Of a stretch of 64,000 bases of DNA, positions 23,393 through 31,593 are shown piece by piece; within the stretch, counting starts at the first letter, position 1; each line of letters begins with the position of its first letter. The notes below the pieces were generated by a model. That model saw nothing but the letters and a program-made list of their open reading frames with translations, was not told the DNA's origin and searched no databases. The DNA is from Pseudomonas sp. (GTDB lineage: Bacteria; Pseudomonadota; Gammaproteobacteria; Pseudomonadales; Pseudomonadaceae): the NCBI RefSeq assembly GCF_030150285.1, contig NZ_JASLGE010000020.1:1-64000 (forward strand), read 5' to 3'. Both the position numbers and the translations under genes were made by a program.

Positions 23393-24481
23393 ATGACCGC
23401 GCAGATCAACGTTCAGTTGCAACTCGCCTACCCCGGCTTTTCCCTCGACGTCGACGTGGCATTGCCCGGCAAAGGCGTGACCGCACTCTTTGGTCATTCC
23501 GGCTCGGGCAAAACCACCTGTTTGCGCTGCATTGCCGGGTTGGAACGGGCCGACCAGGCCTTTGTAAAAATCAACGACGACGTCTGGCAAGACAGCCAGC
23601 GCAGCGTGTTTGTGCCCGTGCACAAGCGCGCGTTGGGTTATATCTTTCAGGAAGCCAGCCTGTTCCCTCACCTCACGGTCCAGGCCAACCTTGAGTTCGG
23701 CCTGCGGCGCATTGCTCGCACTGAGCGCCGAGTCGATTTGGCTCAGGCGGCTCAATTGCTGGGCATTACCCACCTGCTGGAACGCTCCCCACCGCACCTT
23801 TCCGGGGGGGAACGCCAGCGCGTGGGCATCGCCCGTGCACTGCTGACCAGCCCCCGCTTATTGCTGATGGATGAGCCGCTGGCCGCACTGGACAGCCAGC
23901 GCAAGAAAGAAATTCTGCCGTACCTGGAGCGCCTGCACGCCGAGCTGGACATTCCAGTGCTGTATGTCAGCCACTCTCAGGACGAAGTCGCCCGCCTGGC
24001 CGACCATATTGTGCTGTTGAGCGAAGGCAAAGTACTGGCCAGCGGGGCCATAGGCGAAACCCTGGCCAGGCTGGACTTGCCGCTGGCCCAGGGTGATGAG
24101 GCCGGCGTGGTCATCGAGGGCGAAGTGGCGGCTTACGATGCGCCCTACCACTTGCTCAGCCTGCAACTGCCGCGCAGCGCTCAACATCTGCGGGTCGCAC
24201 ACGCGCCGTTGGCCGTAGGCAAGCGATTGCGGGTCAAGGTGCAAGCCCGCGATGTCAGCCTCAACCTGGACCCTGGTAGGCACAGCAGCATCCTCAACAG
24301 CTTGCAAGCCACGGTCATCAGCGAAGCACCCGCCGATAATCAGGCCCATGTGCTGGTGCATCTGGAGGTGGCGGGCACCCCGTTGCTAGCCCGCATTACC
24401 CGCTACTCACGCGACCAGTTAAACCTGCACCCGGGGCAAACCCTTTGGGCACAGATCAAGGCCGTGGCGGTGTTGGCCTGA
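23393..24481 (+). CDS. modC: molybdate ABC transporter ATPase ModC
   Basis: The 362-residue ATPase has the Walker A GHSGSGKTT, the Q-loop FQEASLFPHL, the signature LSGGERQRVGIARAL, Walker B LLLMDEPLAAL and the H-loop VSHSQDEV. A C-terminal TOBE (Mop-like) domain (about 290-355) binds molybdate and may give feedback inhibition. It starts two bases after the modB stop with GGAG upstream. Confidence 0.95.
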   Translation: MTAQINVQLQLAYPGFSLDVDVALPGKGVTALFGHSGSGKTTCLRCIAGLERADQAFVKINDDVWQDSQRSVFVPVHKRALGYIFQEASLFPHLTVQANLEFGLRRIARTERRVDLAQAAQLLGITHLLERSPPHLSGGERQRVGIARALLTSPRLLLMDEPLAALDSQRKKEILPYLERLHAELDIPVLYVSHSQDEVARLADHIVLLSEGKVLASGAIGETLARLDLPLAQGDEAGVVIEGEVAAYDAPYHLLSLQLPRSAQHLRVAHAPLAVGKRLRVKVQARDVSLNLDPGRHSSILNSLQATVISEAPADNQAHVLVHLEVAGTPLLARITRYSRDQLNLHPGQTLWAQIKAVAVLA

Positions 24482-24563
24482 AAGCGCCATAGTGGTTTTT
24501 TTACAACCTGTGTAATTATTCCCTCCACCAACAGGCACGATTACGCGTGAGGTAATAATCGAC

Positions 24564-25499
24564 ATGGATATTTTTCAGGCAATGCGCGTGTTTGTGCGTG
24601 TTGTCGACACCGGCAGCTTTACCGCAGCGGCGCAGGCGTTGGGGTATTCAACCGCGCAAACCTCGCGGTTGCTGTCTGAACTGGAATCTTCATTGCAAGC
24701 CCGCTTACTGCAACGCAGCACACGACGCTTGGCGCTGACCGAAGTGGGCGCGCGCTACCTGGAGCGCTGCCGGTTAATCCTTGGCGAAATTGAAGAGGCC
24801 AATGCTGAAGCTGGCGGCGCGCACCTCACGCCCCGCGGGCATTTGCGGGTGCAGTCCACCACAGGGCTGGGCATACAATTATTGGCCCCCTTGATTGCCC
24901 GTTATGCCGAGCGGTACCCGCAGGTCAATGTCGATTTAACGCTGTCGCAACGCCCGCCCGACCTGCTCGAAGAGGGCCATGACGTGGTCATTACCCTGTC
25001 GGCCAATTTGCCCGACTCAGAAATGATTGGTCAGCGCCTGGGCGGTATCTCCAGTGTGATCAGCGCAGCCCCCGCCTACCTTGAACGACACGGCACCCCG
25101 CAAACCCCTGGCGATCTCGCTCAGCACCGCTGCCTGCACTTGGTCGACCCGTTGTTCACCGACAGCTGGGCATTTCTCGATGAGCACGGCGAACAATTTG
25201 TACGCCCTGGCGAAGTGTTCAAAGTGAATGTGGCGGAAGCGATGGCGCAGGCAGCCGAAGCGGGGTTGGGCGTGTGTCTGCTACCGGATTACGTCGCGGT
25301 AGGCTCTTATGAGCGCGGGGCCTTGGTGCGGTTGCTGCCGCACTATCGGCTGCATGAAAAAAGCATTTATGCGCTCTACCCTTCGCGCCGATTTCTGGAC
25401 GCCAAGGTCAAAACCTGGGTGGAATTTTTGAAGCAGGAAATACCCCTCGTGCTCGAAAAGCACCAGGCCATCGTCGATGACCCGGCGCACTGGGCCTGA
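24564..25499 (+). CDS. LysR-family transcriptional regulator
   Basis: The 311-residue regulator has an N-terminal winged helix-turn-helix (about 1-60: FVRVVDTGSFTAAAQALGYSTAQTSRLLSELE) and a type 2 periplasmic-binding-like effector domain. It belongs to the CrgA/DmlR-like group. The target is unknown. It lies 82 bases after modC on the same strand with an AT-rich spacer, so it probably has its own promoter. It ends three bases from the convergent surE gene. Confidence 0.92.
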   Translation: MDIFQAMRVFVRVVDTGSFTAAAQALGYSTAQTSRLLSELESSLQARLLQRSTRRLALTEVGARYLERCRLILGEIEEANAEAGGAHLTPRGHLRVQSTTGLGIQLLAPLIARYAERYPQVNVDLTLSQRPPDLLEEGHDVVITLSANLPDSEMIGQRLGGISSVISAAPAYLERHGTPQTPGDLAQHRCLHLVDPLFTDSWAFLDEHGEQFVRPGEVFKVNVAEAMAQAAEAGLGVCLLPDYVAVGSYERGALVRLLPHYRLHEKSIYALYPSRRFLDAKVKTWVEFLKQEIPLVLEKHQAIVDDPAHWA

Positions 25500-25502
25500 G
25501 CC

Positions 25503-26279
25503 TTACACGGGCTGAACCGCTGTCTCCAGTTGTTCACGCAGAGCCATCGCGGTGCGATCAAACGCCAGCGGTGTGACCGAAATGCCCCCTTGGGTCACCA
25601 CCTGGGTTTCGGTGTCTGGGGCTTCAGCGTGTGCATGGCGGGTGATGTTGAGCCAGTAATAGTTGGCTTCGCGATAATCGGTGCGCTCATTGACGTTGAT
25701 CCCGTTCATGCGGCCCGGCCCCTGACGAGTAATCTGAACCGGCCCCGCCTGATCCGCCGGTACATCCGGAAAGTTGATATTCAGGCACGCCGACTGCTCC
25801 CACCCCTTGCCTAATAACTGGCGAATCACACCGGGGGCCAAAGCGCGGGCGGTTTCCCAACGGACTGAATCGCGGCGGCTGAAGTACTGGCTCAAGGCGA
25901 TGGACGGAACGCCCATCAGCAGGCCTGTCATGGCAGCCCCCACAGTGCCGGAGTACAGGGTTTCCACCCCAAGGTTTGCACCTTTGTTGATGCCGGACAG
26001 CAGCAATTGTGGCGGAGCACCCATCAACTGCTGCAAGGCGATTGCGACGCAGTCGGCCGGCGTCCCGGACACGGAAAAGCGCCGCTCGCCCCTTGCGGTG
26101 ATGCGTAAAGGATGGTGAATGCTGATCGCTGTCGAAATACCGCTTTGATCGTGATCCGGTGCCACTACCCAGACCTCGTCAGCCAATTCCCGCGCCACAG
26201 CTTCCAGTACCGCGAGGCCTGGTGCATCAATGCCGTCGTCGTTGGTGATCAAGATTCGTTCGAGTCGAGCGCCCTGCAT
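25503..26279 (-). CDS. surE: 5-prime/3-prime-nucleotidase SurE
   Basis: The 258-residue metal-dependent nucleotidase dephosphorylates nucleoside monophosphates. Signature residues are ILITNDDGIDAPG (Asp-Asp metal ligands), VAPDHDQSG, the loop SGTPADCVAIAL and SGINKGANLG. The start at 26279 has AGGAG seven bases upstream. In pseudomonads the main surE sits in the pcm-nlpD-rpoS cluster. That context is absent here, so this is probably a second copy. Confidence 0.92.
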   Translation of the reverse strand: MQGARLERILITNDDGIDAPGLAVLEAVARELADEVWVVAPDHDQSGISTAISIHHPLRITARGERRFSVSGTPADCVAIALQQLMGAPPQLLLSGINKGANLGVETLYSGTVGAAMTGLLMGVPSIALSQYFSRRDSVRWETARALAPGVIRQLLGKGWEQSACLNINFPDVPADQAGPVQITRQGPGRMNGINVNERTDYREANYYWLNITRHAHAEAPDTETQVVTQGGISVTPLAFDRTAMALREQLETAVQPV

Positions 26280-26303
26280 GCCTAAGCTCCTTTTTATGGC
26301 GTA

Positions 26304-26321
26304 CCGGGGTATGGACCCCGG
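26304..26321 (-). terminator. hairpin between hemB and surE
   Basis: CCGGGGT (26304-26310) and ACCCCGG (26315-26321) form a seven-base stem with a four-base loop. There is no U tract on either side; weak terminator or spacer stem. Confidence 0.3.
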
Positions 26322-26385
26322 CACTTTTGGAAGCTCAGACTACCCCGTAAGTGGAAAAGGATTAAGCCCGTTTCGGACAAATCCT

Positions 26386-27360
26386 TCAGATCCCTTGCAG
26401 TGCCAAGTCCATCGCGAAGTACGTGAGGATCATGTCCGCACCCGCCCGCTTGATGGAGCCCAGGGTCTCACGCACCACGCGGGCTTCATCGATGGCACCG
26501 GCCTGCGCGCCAAACTTGATCATCGCGTATTCACCGCTCACCTGATAAGCCGCCAACGGCAGGCGCGAGGCTTCGCGCACGTCGCGGATGATGTCCAGAT
26601 AAGCACCGGCCGGCTTGACCATCAGCACATCAGCGCCTTCCTGTTCGTCCAGCAACGACTCGCGAATGGCTTCACGGCGGTTCATCGGGTTCATCTGGTA
26701 AGACTTGCGGTCGCCTTTGAGCGCGCTGCCGCCGGCTTCACGGAAGGGGCCGTAGAGTGCCGAAGCAAATTTGGTCGAATAGGCCATGATCGAGGTGTCG
26801 ATGAAACCGGCGGCATCCAGCGCACTGCGAATGGCCTGGACCTGGCCGTCCATTGCGGCAGACGGCGAAATAAAGTCCGCCCCTGCCGCTGCGGCGGCCA
26901 CGGCTTGTTTGCCCAGGTTGATCAAGGTGGCATCGTTATCGACGCCGTGGTCGTGCATCACACCGCAATGGCCGTGGGAGGTGTATTCGCAAAAGCAGGT
27001 GTCGCTCATCACGATCATCTCGGGCGCGGCGTCTTTGCAGATACGCGCCATGCGCGACACCAGCCCGTCTTCGCGCCACGAATCGCTGCCGGTGGCGTCC
27101 AGGTGGTGGGACACACCAAACGCCATCACCGACTTGATGCCCGCACGGGCATAACGCTCAATTTCCCCCGCCAATTTCGACTCGGGAATACGGTTCACGC
27201 CGGGCATGCTGGTAATCGGCACAAAATCGTCGATTTCTTCTTCAACGAAAATCGGCAGCACCAGGTCATTGAGGCTGAATTCGGTTTCCTGGAACAGGTC
27301 ACGCAGGGTTTGTGAGCGGCGCAGGCGACGTGGGCGAACGGAGGGGAACTGGTTAGGCAT
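26386..27360 (-). CDS. hemB: delta-aminolevulinic acid dehydratase, zinc-type HemB
   Basis: The 324-residue enzyme condenses two 5-aminolevulinates to porphobilinogen in haem synthesis. The two active-site lysines are Lys197 (YSTKFAS) and Lys249 (MVKPAGAY). Residues 122-132 hold the Cys triad C-x-C-x7-C (DTCFCEYTSHGHCG), which binds catalytic zinc. The whole sequence is close to the E. coli enzyme. The known P. aeruginosa HemB has Asp/Ala in these positions and uses Mg2+, so this is probably a second, zinc-type paralogue. The start is ATG 27360, or the adjacent ATG 27363. Confidence 0.93.
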   Translation of the reverse strand: MPNQFPSVRPRRLRRSQTLRDLFQETEFSLNDLVLPIFVEEEIDDFVPITSMPGVNRIPESKLAGEIERYARAGIKSVMAFGVSHHLDATGSDSWREDGLVSRMARICKDAAPEMIVMSDTCFCEYTSHGHCGVMHDHGVDNDATLINLGKQAVAAAAAGADFISPSAAMDGQVQAIRSALDAAGFIDTSIMAYSTKFASALYGPFREAGGSALKGDRKSYQMNPMNRREAIRESLLDEQEGADVLMVKPAGAYLDIIRDVREASRLPLAAYQVSGEYAMIKFGAQAGAIDEARVVRETLGSIKRAGADMILTYFAMDLALQGI

Positions 27361-27521
27361 CATGGTTCCTGATAAGCAGGTTCATAAGACAAGCACGCCT
27401 TGGGCCAGGCGTGATGGCGCAACAAATACAGGAATGGTCCTGCAAATGCAAAAGATCCGCCCCACCTGCGGCGGCTTGTCGCGGGGTGTTATTACTGAAA
27501 CAAGTCAGGATACGAGCTTGA

Positions 27522-27545
27522 ACATTTCGTAAAAAAACGTAACAT
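27522..27545. promoter_or_regulatory. ArsR-family operator, copy 1
   Basis: The 24-base site begins ACATTTCGT and ends CGTAACAT, eight bases before the arsR start codon. It shares 16 of 24 positions, including the first nine and the CGTAA core of the right arm, with the site at 27862-27885. Confidence 0.6.
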
Positions 27546-27553
27546 CGCTGACC

Positions 27554-27850
27554 ATGATACTCGAACAGCTCAAAGCTTTGGGTAATGACACCCGCATGCA
27601 AATGATGGCGTGGCTTAAAGACCCGCTCACGCATTTCCCACCCCAGGACCATGGCGATCCTGCGATCGGTGTGTGTGTCACCCATTTGCAGCACAAGGCC
27701 GGTTTGTCGCCTTCCACCGCGTCTGCGCATCTGGCTATTTTGCAACGGGCAGGCTTTGTGCTGACCACGCGCATTGGCAAATGGACGTATTACCGCCGCA
27801 ATGAGCCGTCAATCAGTGACTTTGCGGCTAGGCTGAAAATCGAGTTGTAA
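27554..27850 (+). CDS. ArsR-family transcriptional regulator
   Basis: The 98-residue winged-helix repressor has an ArsR fold with recognition helix LSPSTASAHLAILQRAGFV and wing TTRIGKWTYYRRN. The classical metal site ELCVCDL is not present; only one Cys (GVCVTHL) lies at that position, so it may sense something other than arsenite or zinc. No good ribosome binding site precedes the ATG. Its gene and the next one each carry the same type of operator, so it probably represses both. Confidence 0.88.
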   Translation: MILEQLKALGNDTRMQMMAWLKDPLTHFPPQDHGDPAIGVCVTHLQHKAGLSPSTASAHLAILQRAGFVLTTRIGKWTYYRRNEPSISDFAARLKIEL

Positions 27851-27861
27851 TTTTTACCTTT

Positions 27862-27885
27862 ACATTTCGTTATTTTGCGTAATGT
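27862..27885. promoter_or_regulatory. ArsR-family operator, copy 2
   Basis: A 24-base imperfect palindrome: arms ACATTTCG (27862-27869) and CGTAATGT (27878-27885) match in seven of eight positions. It lies 20 bases before the oxidoreductase start codon, where a bound repressor would block transcription. Confidence 0.65.
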
Positions 27886-27904
27886 CTAAACATGAGGAAA
27901 TCCC

Positions 27905-28915
27905 ATGAGCACTAAAACTATCTTCGTCCAACCCGGTGGCGGTTATCAGAATGTCGTCGTGGGTGAGCACGAAGTGGCCGCGCCTGCCAATGGTGAAATT
28001 ACTGTACGTTTGCACGCCAACTCGTTGAACTACCATGACTTTGCTGTCGTAAGCGGTATGTGGGGGCCCACTGAAAAACGTATCCCCATGGCGGACGGTG
28101 CCGGTGAAGTCATCGCGGTCGGCGCTGATGTAACGGAGTTCAAGGTTGGTGATGCCGTGGTCAGCACCTTCTTCCCCGAGTGGATCGACGGCACACCGCA
28201 GGTAGAAGGCTTTGCCACAGTGCCAGGGGATGGCATTGATGGCTACGCCCGTGAGCAAGTGACCGCCAAAGCCACTTCGTTCACCCTGGCCCCCGCCGGT
28301 TACAGCCACGCTGAAGCGGCCACCCTGACCACGGCCGGCCTGACCGCCTGGCGCGCCTTGATGGCCGATGGCGGCCTGAAGCCGGGTGACACCGTGCTGA
28401 TACAAGGCACCGGTGGGGTGTCCATTTTTGCCCTGCAGTTCGCCAAAATGGCCGGTGCCACCGTGATCGCCACGTCCTCCAGCGATGCAAAACTGGAGCG
28501 CCTCAAGGCATTGGGCGCAGACCACCTGATCAATTACCGCAAGGACACGAACTGGGGCGAGACCGCCCGCGGCCTCACCGGCGGCCGTGGCGTCGATCAT
28601 GTGATCGAAGTGGGCGGCCCGTCGACCCTGGAACAATCGATGATTGCCGTGCGCGTTGCAGGGCATATCTCGATTATCGGCATTCTTAGCGGCGTGTCCG
28701 GGGCGATGAACTTCGTGCCTGCACTGGTCAAACAAGTGCGCCTGCAGGGTGTTCTAGTGGGTAGCCGTGCCCAACAACAGGACATGATTCGCGCCATCAA
28801 TGCCAACGGCATGCGCCCGATCATCGACCGCCACTTCCCGCTCTGCGACATCGTTGAAGCGTTCAAATACCAGGAAACCAACCAGCACTTCGGCAAGATC
28901 GTGCTGGATATCTAA
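27905..28915 (+). CDS. medium-chain (zinc-independent type) alcohol dehydrogenase/quinone reductase-like oxidoreductase
   Basis: The 336-residue MDR-superfamily enzyme has a GroES-like N-terminal domain (LHANSLNYHDFAVVSGMWG...PMADGAGEVIAVG) and a Rossmann NAD(P)-binding domain (VLIQGTGGVSIFALQFAKMAG). The catalytic zinc ligands of true alcohol dehydrogenases are not in their usual places, so a quinone reductase or enone reductase role is more likely. The start ATG follows GAGG. It is downstream of the arsR-like gene and probably controlled by it. Confidence 0.88.
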   Translation: MSTKTIFVQPGGGYQNVVVGEHEVAAPANGEITVRLHANSLNYHDFAVVSGMWGPTEKRIPMADGAGEVIAVGADVTEFKVGDAVVSTFFPEWIDGTPQVEGFATVPGDGIDGYAREQVTAKATSFTLAPAGYSHAEAATLTTAGLTAWRALMADGGLKPGDTVLIQGTGGVSIFALQFAKMAGATVIATSSSDAKLERLKALGADHLINYRKDTNWGETARGLTGGRGVDHVIEVGGPSTLEQSMIAVRVAGHISIIGILSGVSGAMNFVPALVKQVRLQGVLVGSRAQQQDMIRAINANGMRPIIDRHFPLCDIVEAFKYQETNQHFGKIVLDI

Positions 28916-28995
28916 CCCCCGCATCACCGATGGCGCATTGACAGTGCGCCATCGGCTTCTCTAGATTCAAGGTTTTGCCCAAAGAGCCTTGCCCT

Positions 28996-29478
28996 ATGAG
29001 CCTTGAGTCTGTCCGCGCGTTTTTCAGCGCCCATGCACCTGACCTGCACATCATCGAACTGGCCACCAGCACGGCCACCGTGGCCCTGGCCGCACACGCC
29101 CATGGCGTTGAACCGGGGCAAATCGCCAAGACCCTGGCCTTCAGGGTGGGTGAGCGCAATGTGCTGCTGGTCGCACGGGGGGATGCCCGCATCGATAACA
29201 AGAAGATCAAGCAGGCCCTCGGTGCCAAAGCCAAGATGCTCGATGCTGACACTGTCGTGGCCTTGACCAGCCACCCGGTAGGCGGCGTGTGCCCATTTGG
29301 GCTGGCGACGGACCTGCAGGTGTATTGCGATATTTCCTTGCAGGGCTTCGATGAGGTCATGCCGGCAGCCGGGGCCACCCACACTGCCGTGCGTATTTCC
29401 CCTACTCGCATGGCCGAACTGGTTAAGGCTGAGTGGGTGGATGTCTGTCAGGCCATCGAAACGGCTGACGCCATCTAG
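28996..29478 (+). CDS. YbaK/EbsC-family aminoacyl-tRNA deacylase
   Basis: The 160-residue protein matches the YbaK/ProX editing family, which hydrolyses wrongly charged tRNAs (Cys-tRNAPro for YbaK). Motifs: QIAKTLAFRV with the conserved Lys, and SHPVGGVCPFGLA, the GxxPxG substrate loop. The exact specificity is unknown. ATG 28996 (MSLESVRAFF) is the probable start. Confidence 0.87.
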   Translation: MSLESVRAFFSAHAPDLHIIELATSTATVALAAHAHGVEPGQIAKTLAFRVGERNVLLVARGDARIDNKKIKQALGAKAKMLDADTVVALTSHPVGGVCPFGLATDLQVYCDISLQGFDEVMPAAGATHTAVRISPTRMAELVKAEWVDVCQAIETADAI

Positions 29479-29635
29479 CCTGGGCTACGACGGTTTTTTC
29501 AGACTCATTAAGGACGCCATGGCATAGCGCAGCGCGCGGCATTCCTTATCATGATTCGCCTCATCAGCACTCGGCAGCGCCTGTTCTCCATACAGGCTAC
29601 CCGGGTGTTTTTAAATGGATAAACCTGAGGCGTCC

Positions 29636-31507
29636 ATGCACCGCTTTTCCTTGAGTTTGCTGGGGTGTATTCCCGTTCTGCTGCTGGCAAGCCTGCCCGC
29701 GCTGGCGGCCTTGCAGCCCGTGTCCGAAGCAGCCCTGGCGGCTGAAATCGACAGCCGTTGCCATTTCAACCTGGACACCAGTTCCGACTGCAGCACGACG
29801 TTGCGCTACACCATTCTCACGCAAGCTGGCCGCGAAATGATCTCGCGCATTGACTTCAACTTCCCTGAGGTCGACCGCCTGGAAATTCGCAATGCCGAAT
29901 CCACCCAGCCCGGCGGTGAACCCATCGCCCTGGCCAGCACACAGATCGACACACGCATGGCCCCCAACCCCGACCTGGGGTTCCTGCGTGACAGGCAGAC
30001 CTCGCTCGCATTCCCCAACCTGCGGGTTGGCAGCGTGATCCGCTACACAGTGCTTCAGCACACGGCGGCCAAGCCTCTGAGCCGCGATTTTCACTATGTC
30101 CTGATGTTTGCGCCGAACGCCGTGCGACTGGACCGCTTCAACAGCCGCTTTACGGCCGAAAAGCCCATCATATGGCGCAGCGACAGGATGAATGACTTCA
30201 GCTTCACCGCCTCGGCCGACTCTAAAAGCCTGGACATCACGCTGATGCAGCCGCGTTTTGAGCACTACATCAATGAAGCCAGTCATGGTTTTATTCGCAG
30301 AATCCCCCGGGTTGAACTCAGCAGCTCCAGCCTGTTGCAGCAGCACTTCGGCGGTTTTGCCAGGCGTTACAATGCGATTGTCGAGGCCCGGCTGCCGGGG
30401 TCGGGGGCCAAGGCCGTGGCAGCTGTCGGTGCCTTACCCGCGCCACAGCGGGTCGCCGGGCTGCTCCAGCACCTGCATGACACCTACCGCTATTTGGGCG
30501 ACTGGCGCGCCAGTGAGCGTGGCTACATGCCCTTCTCCCTGGCCGAAATCGAAGCGCGCGGCTACGGCGACTGCAAGGACCTTGCGGTGTTGCTGGCCGC
30601 CCTGCTCAAGGCCAGCGGCATTCGCGCTGAACCCGCCTGGGTCAGCCGCGGTGATATGGCGCTAGCGCTGCTGATACCGGGCACGTCGGCCCCTAATCAC
30701 GCCATTGTGCGAGCCGAAGTAGATGGCCAGGTCTGGTGGCTCGACCCTACCAACCCGGTGTTTTCGCCAGGGCGAACCCCGGCCGATATCCAGGACCGCT
30801 GGGCGCTGGTCATCGGCCCTGAAGGCCATGTGCGCCAAACGCATATTCCCAGCGAGGCCCCCGCCGTCAGCTTGCGAGTGAGCAAGCAAGAACACTTGCA
30901 TCCCGACGGTACCGCGCGCACGACCGCACACATTGAAATGAGCCATACGCCCCTGATGCACCTGCGTGTTTCCGACGCTCAAACCGGCGTATCGGGCACC
31001 AATCAAGCCCTGTGCGAGAGCTTCAGCCGGGAAGTTTCCGAGTGCCACATCAGTCGCGCCGAGAGCGGGTTTGTGCTACCCGAACGCTATCAGGTCCAGG
31101 CCACATTGACGGACCTGCACCCTCTGCAAAATTTTTCCGGGCAACAGGTGTACGCACCGGCCTTTCTATCGGAGCACTGGAACGAGCTGGCCAATTACCG
31201 CCGAACCGGGCAATTGGCGGATCTGTACCAGGGCGACCCGCAAATCACGGAATATGACATTACCCTGGCCGGGGTCACGATTGAGCCGCACGTGATGGAC
31301 TGTACGGTGCGGTCGGCGTGGTTTGACATGGACTTAAGTGGTCAGCACCAGAAGGGTCAATACCGTTATCAGTATCGGCTTGCGCAAAAGCAGAGCTGGT
31401 TAAGCCATGACGACATCATGAGCGCACCGTTCGAGGCGATGCTGCAAGAGGCCCGGCGTTGCAACGATCAGATGCAACGGGTGGTGCAGTTGAACCCGCT
31501 GGGTTGA
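29636..31507 (+). CDS. DUF3857 / transglutaminase-like protein, exported
   Basis: The 623-residue protein has an N-terminal signal sequence (about 1-24, ends ALA), a DUF3857 beta-rich domain (about 40-220) and a transglutaminase-like domain (about 260-400). The presumed catalytic triad is present: Cys313 (GYGDCKDLA), His355 (NHAIV) and Asp370 (WLDPTNP). A C-terminal part of about 220 residues looks like DUF2569/DUF3858-type beta domains. Such proteins are thought to act as periplasmic peptidases or amidotransferases; the substrate is unknown. The start at 29636 has GAGG upstream. It stands alone. Confidence 0.87.
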   Translation: MHRFSLSLLGCIPVLLLASLPALAALQPVSEAALAAEIDSRCHFNLDTSSDCSTTLRYTILTQAGREMISRIDFNFPEVDRLEIRNAESTQPGGEPIALASTQIDTRMAPNPDLGFLRDRQTSLAFPNLRVGSVIRYTVLQHTAAKPLSRDFHYVLMFAPNAVRLDRFNSRFTAEKPIIWRSDRMNDFSFTASADSKSLDITLMQPRFEHYINEASHGFIRRIPRVELSSSSLLQQHFGGFARRYNAIVEARLPGSGAKAVAAVGALPAPQRVAGLLQHLHDTYRYLGDWRASERGYMPFSLAEIEARGYGDCKDLAVLLAALLKASGIRAEPAWVSRGDMALALLIPGTSAPNHAIVRAEVDGQVWWLDPTNPVFSPGRTPADIQDRWALVIGPEGHVRQTHIPSEAPAVSLRVSKQEHLHPDGTARTTAHIEMSHTPLMHLRVSDAQTGVSGTNQALCESFSREVSECHISRAESGFVLPERYQVQATLTDLHPLQNFSGQQVYAPAFLSEHWNELANYRRTGQLADLYQGDPQITEYDITLAGVTIEPHVMDCTVRSAWFDMDLSGQHQKGQYRYQYRLAQKQSWLSHDDIMSAPFEAMLQEARRCNDQMQRVVQLNPLG

Positions 31508-31510
31508 AAC

Positions 31511-31572
31511 ATCGCGTGCAGCTCGCCCCCTACAGATGCAGTGCCTCATAGAGGGGCGAGCTTGCCCGCGAT
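31511..31572. repeat. REP-type inverted repeat between convergent genes
   Basis: Nested arms ATCGCG/CGCGAT (31511, 31567) and AGCTCGCCCC/GGGGCGAGCT (31520-31529 with 31553-31562) enclose a 23-base spacer. The GCGAGCTTGCCCGCGAT half is the standard Pseudomonas REP sequence, here as an inverted pair between convergent genes. Confidence 0.7.
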
Positions 31573-31593
31573 CTTTTCTGCGCGGAGCAGTGG

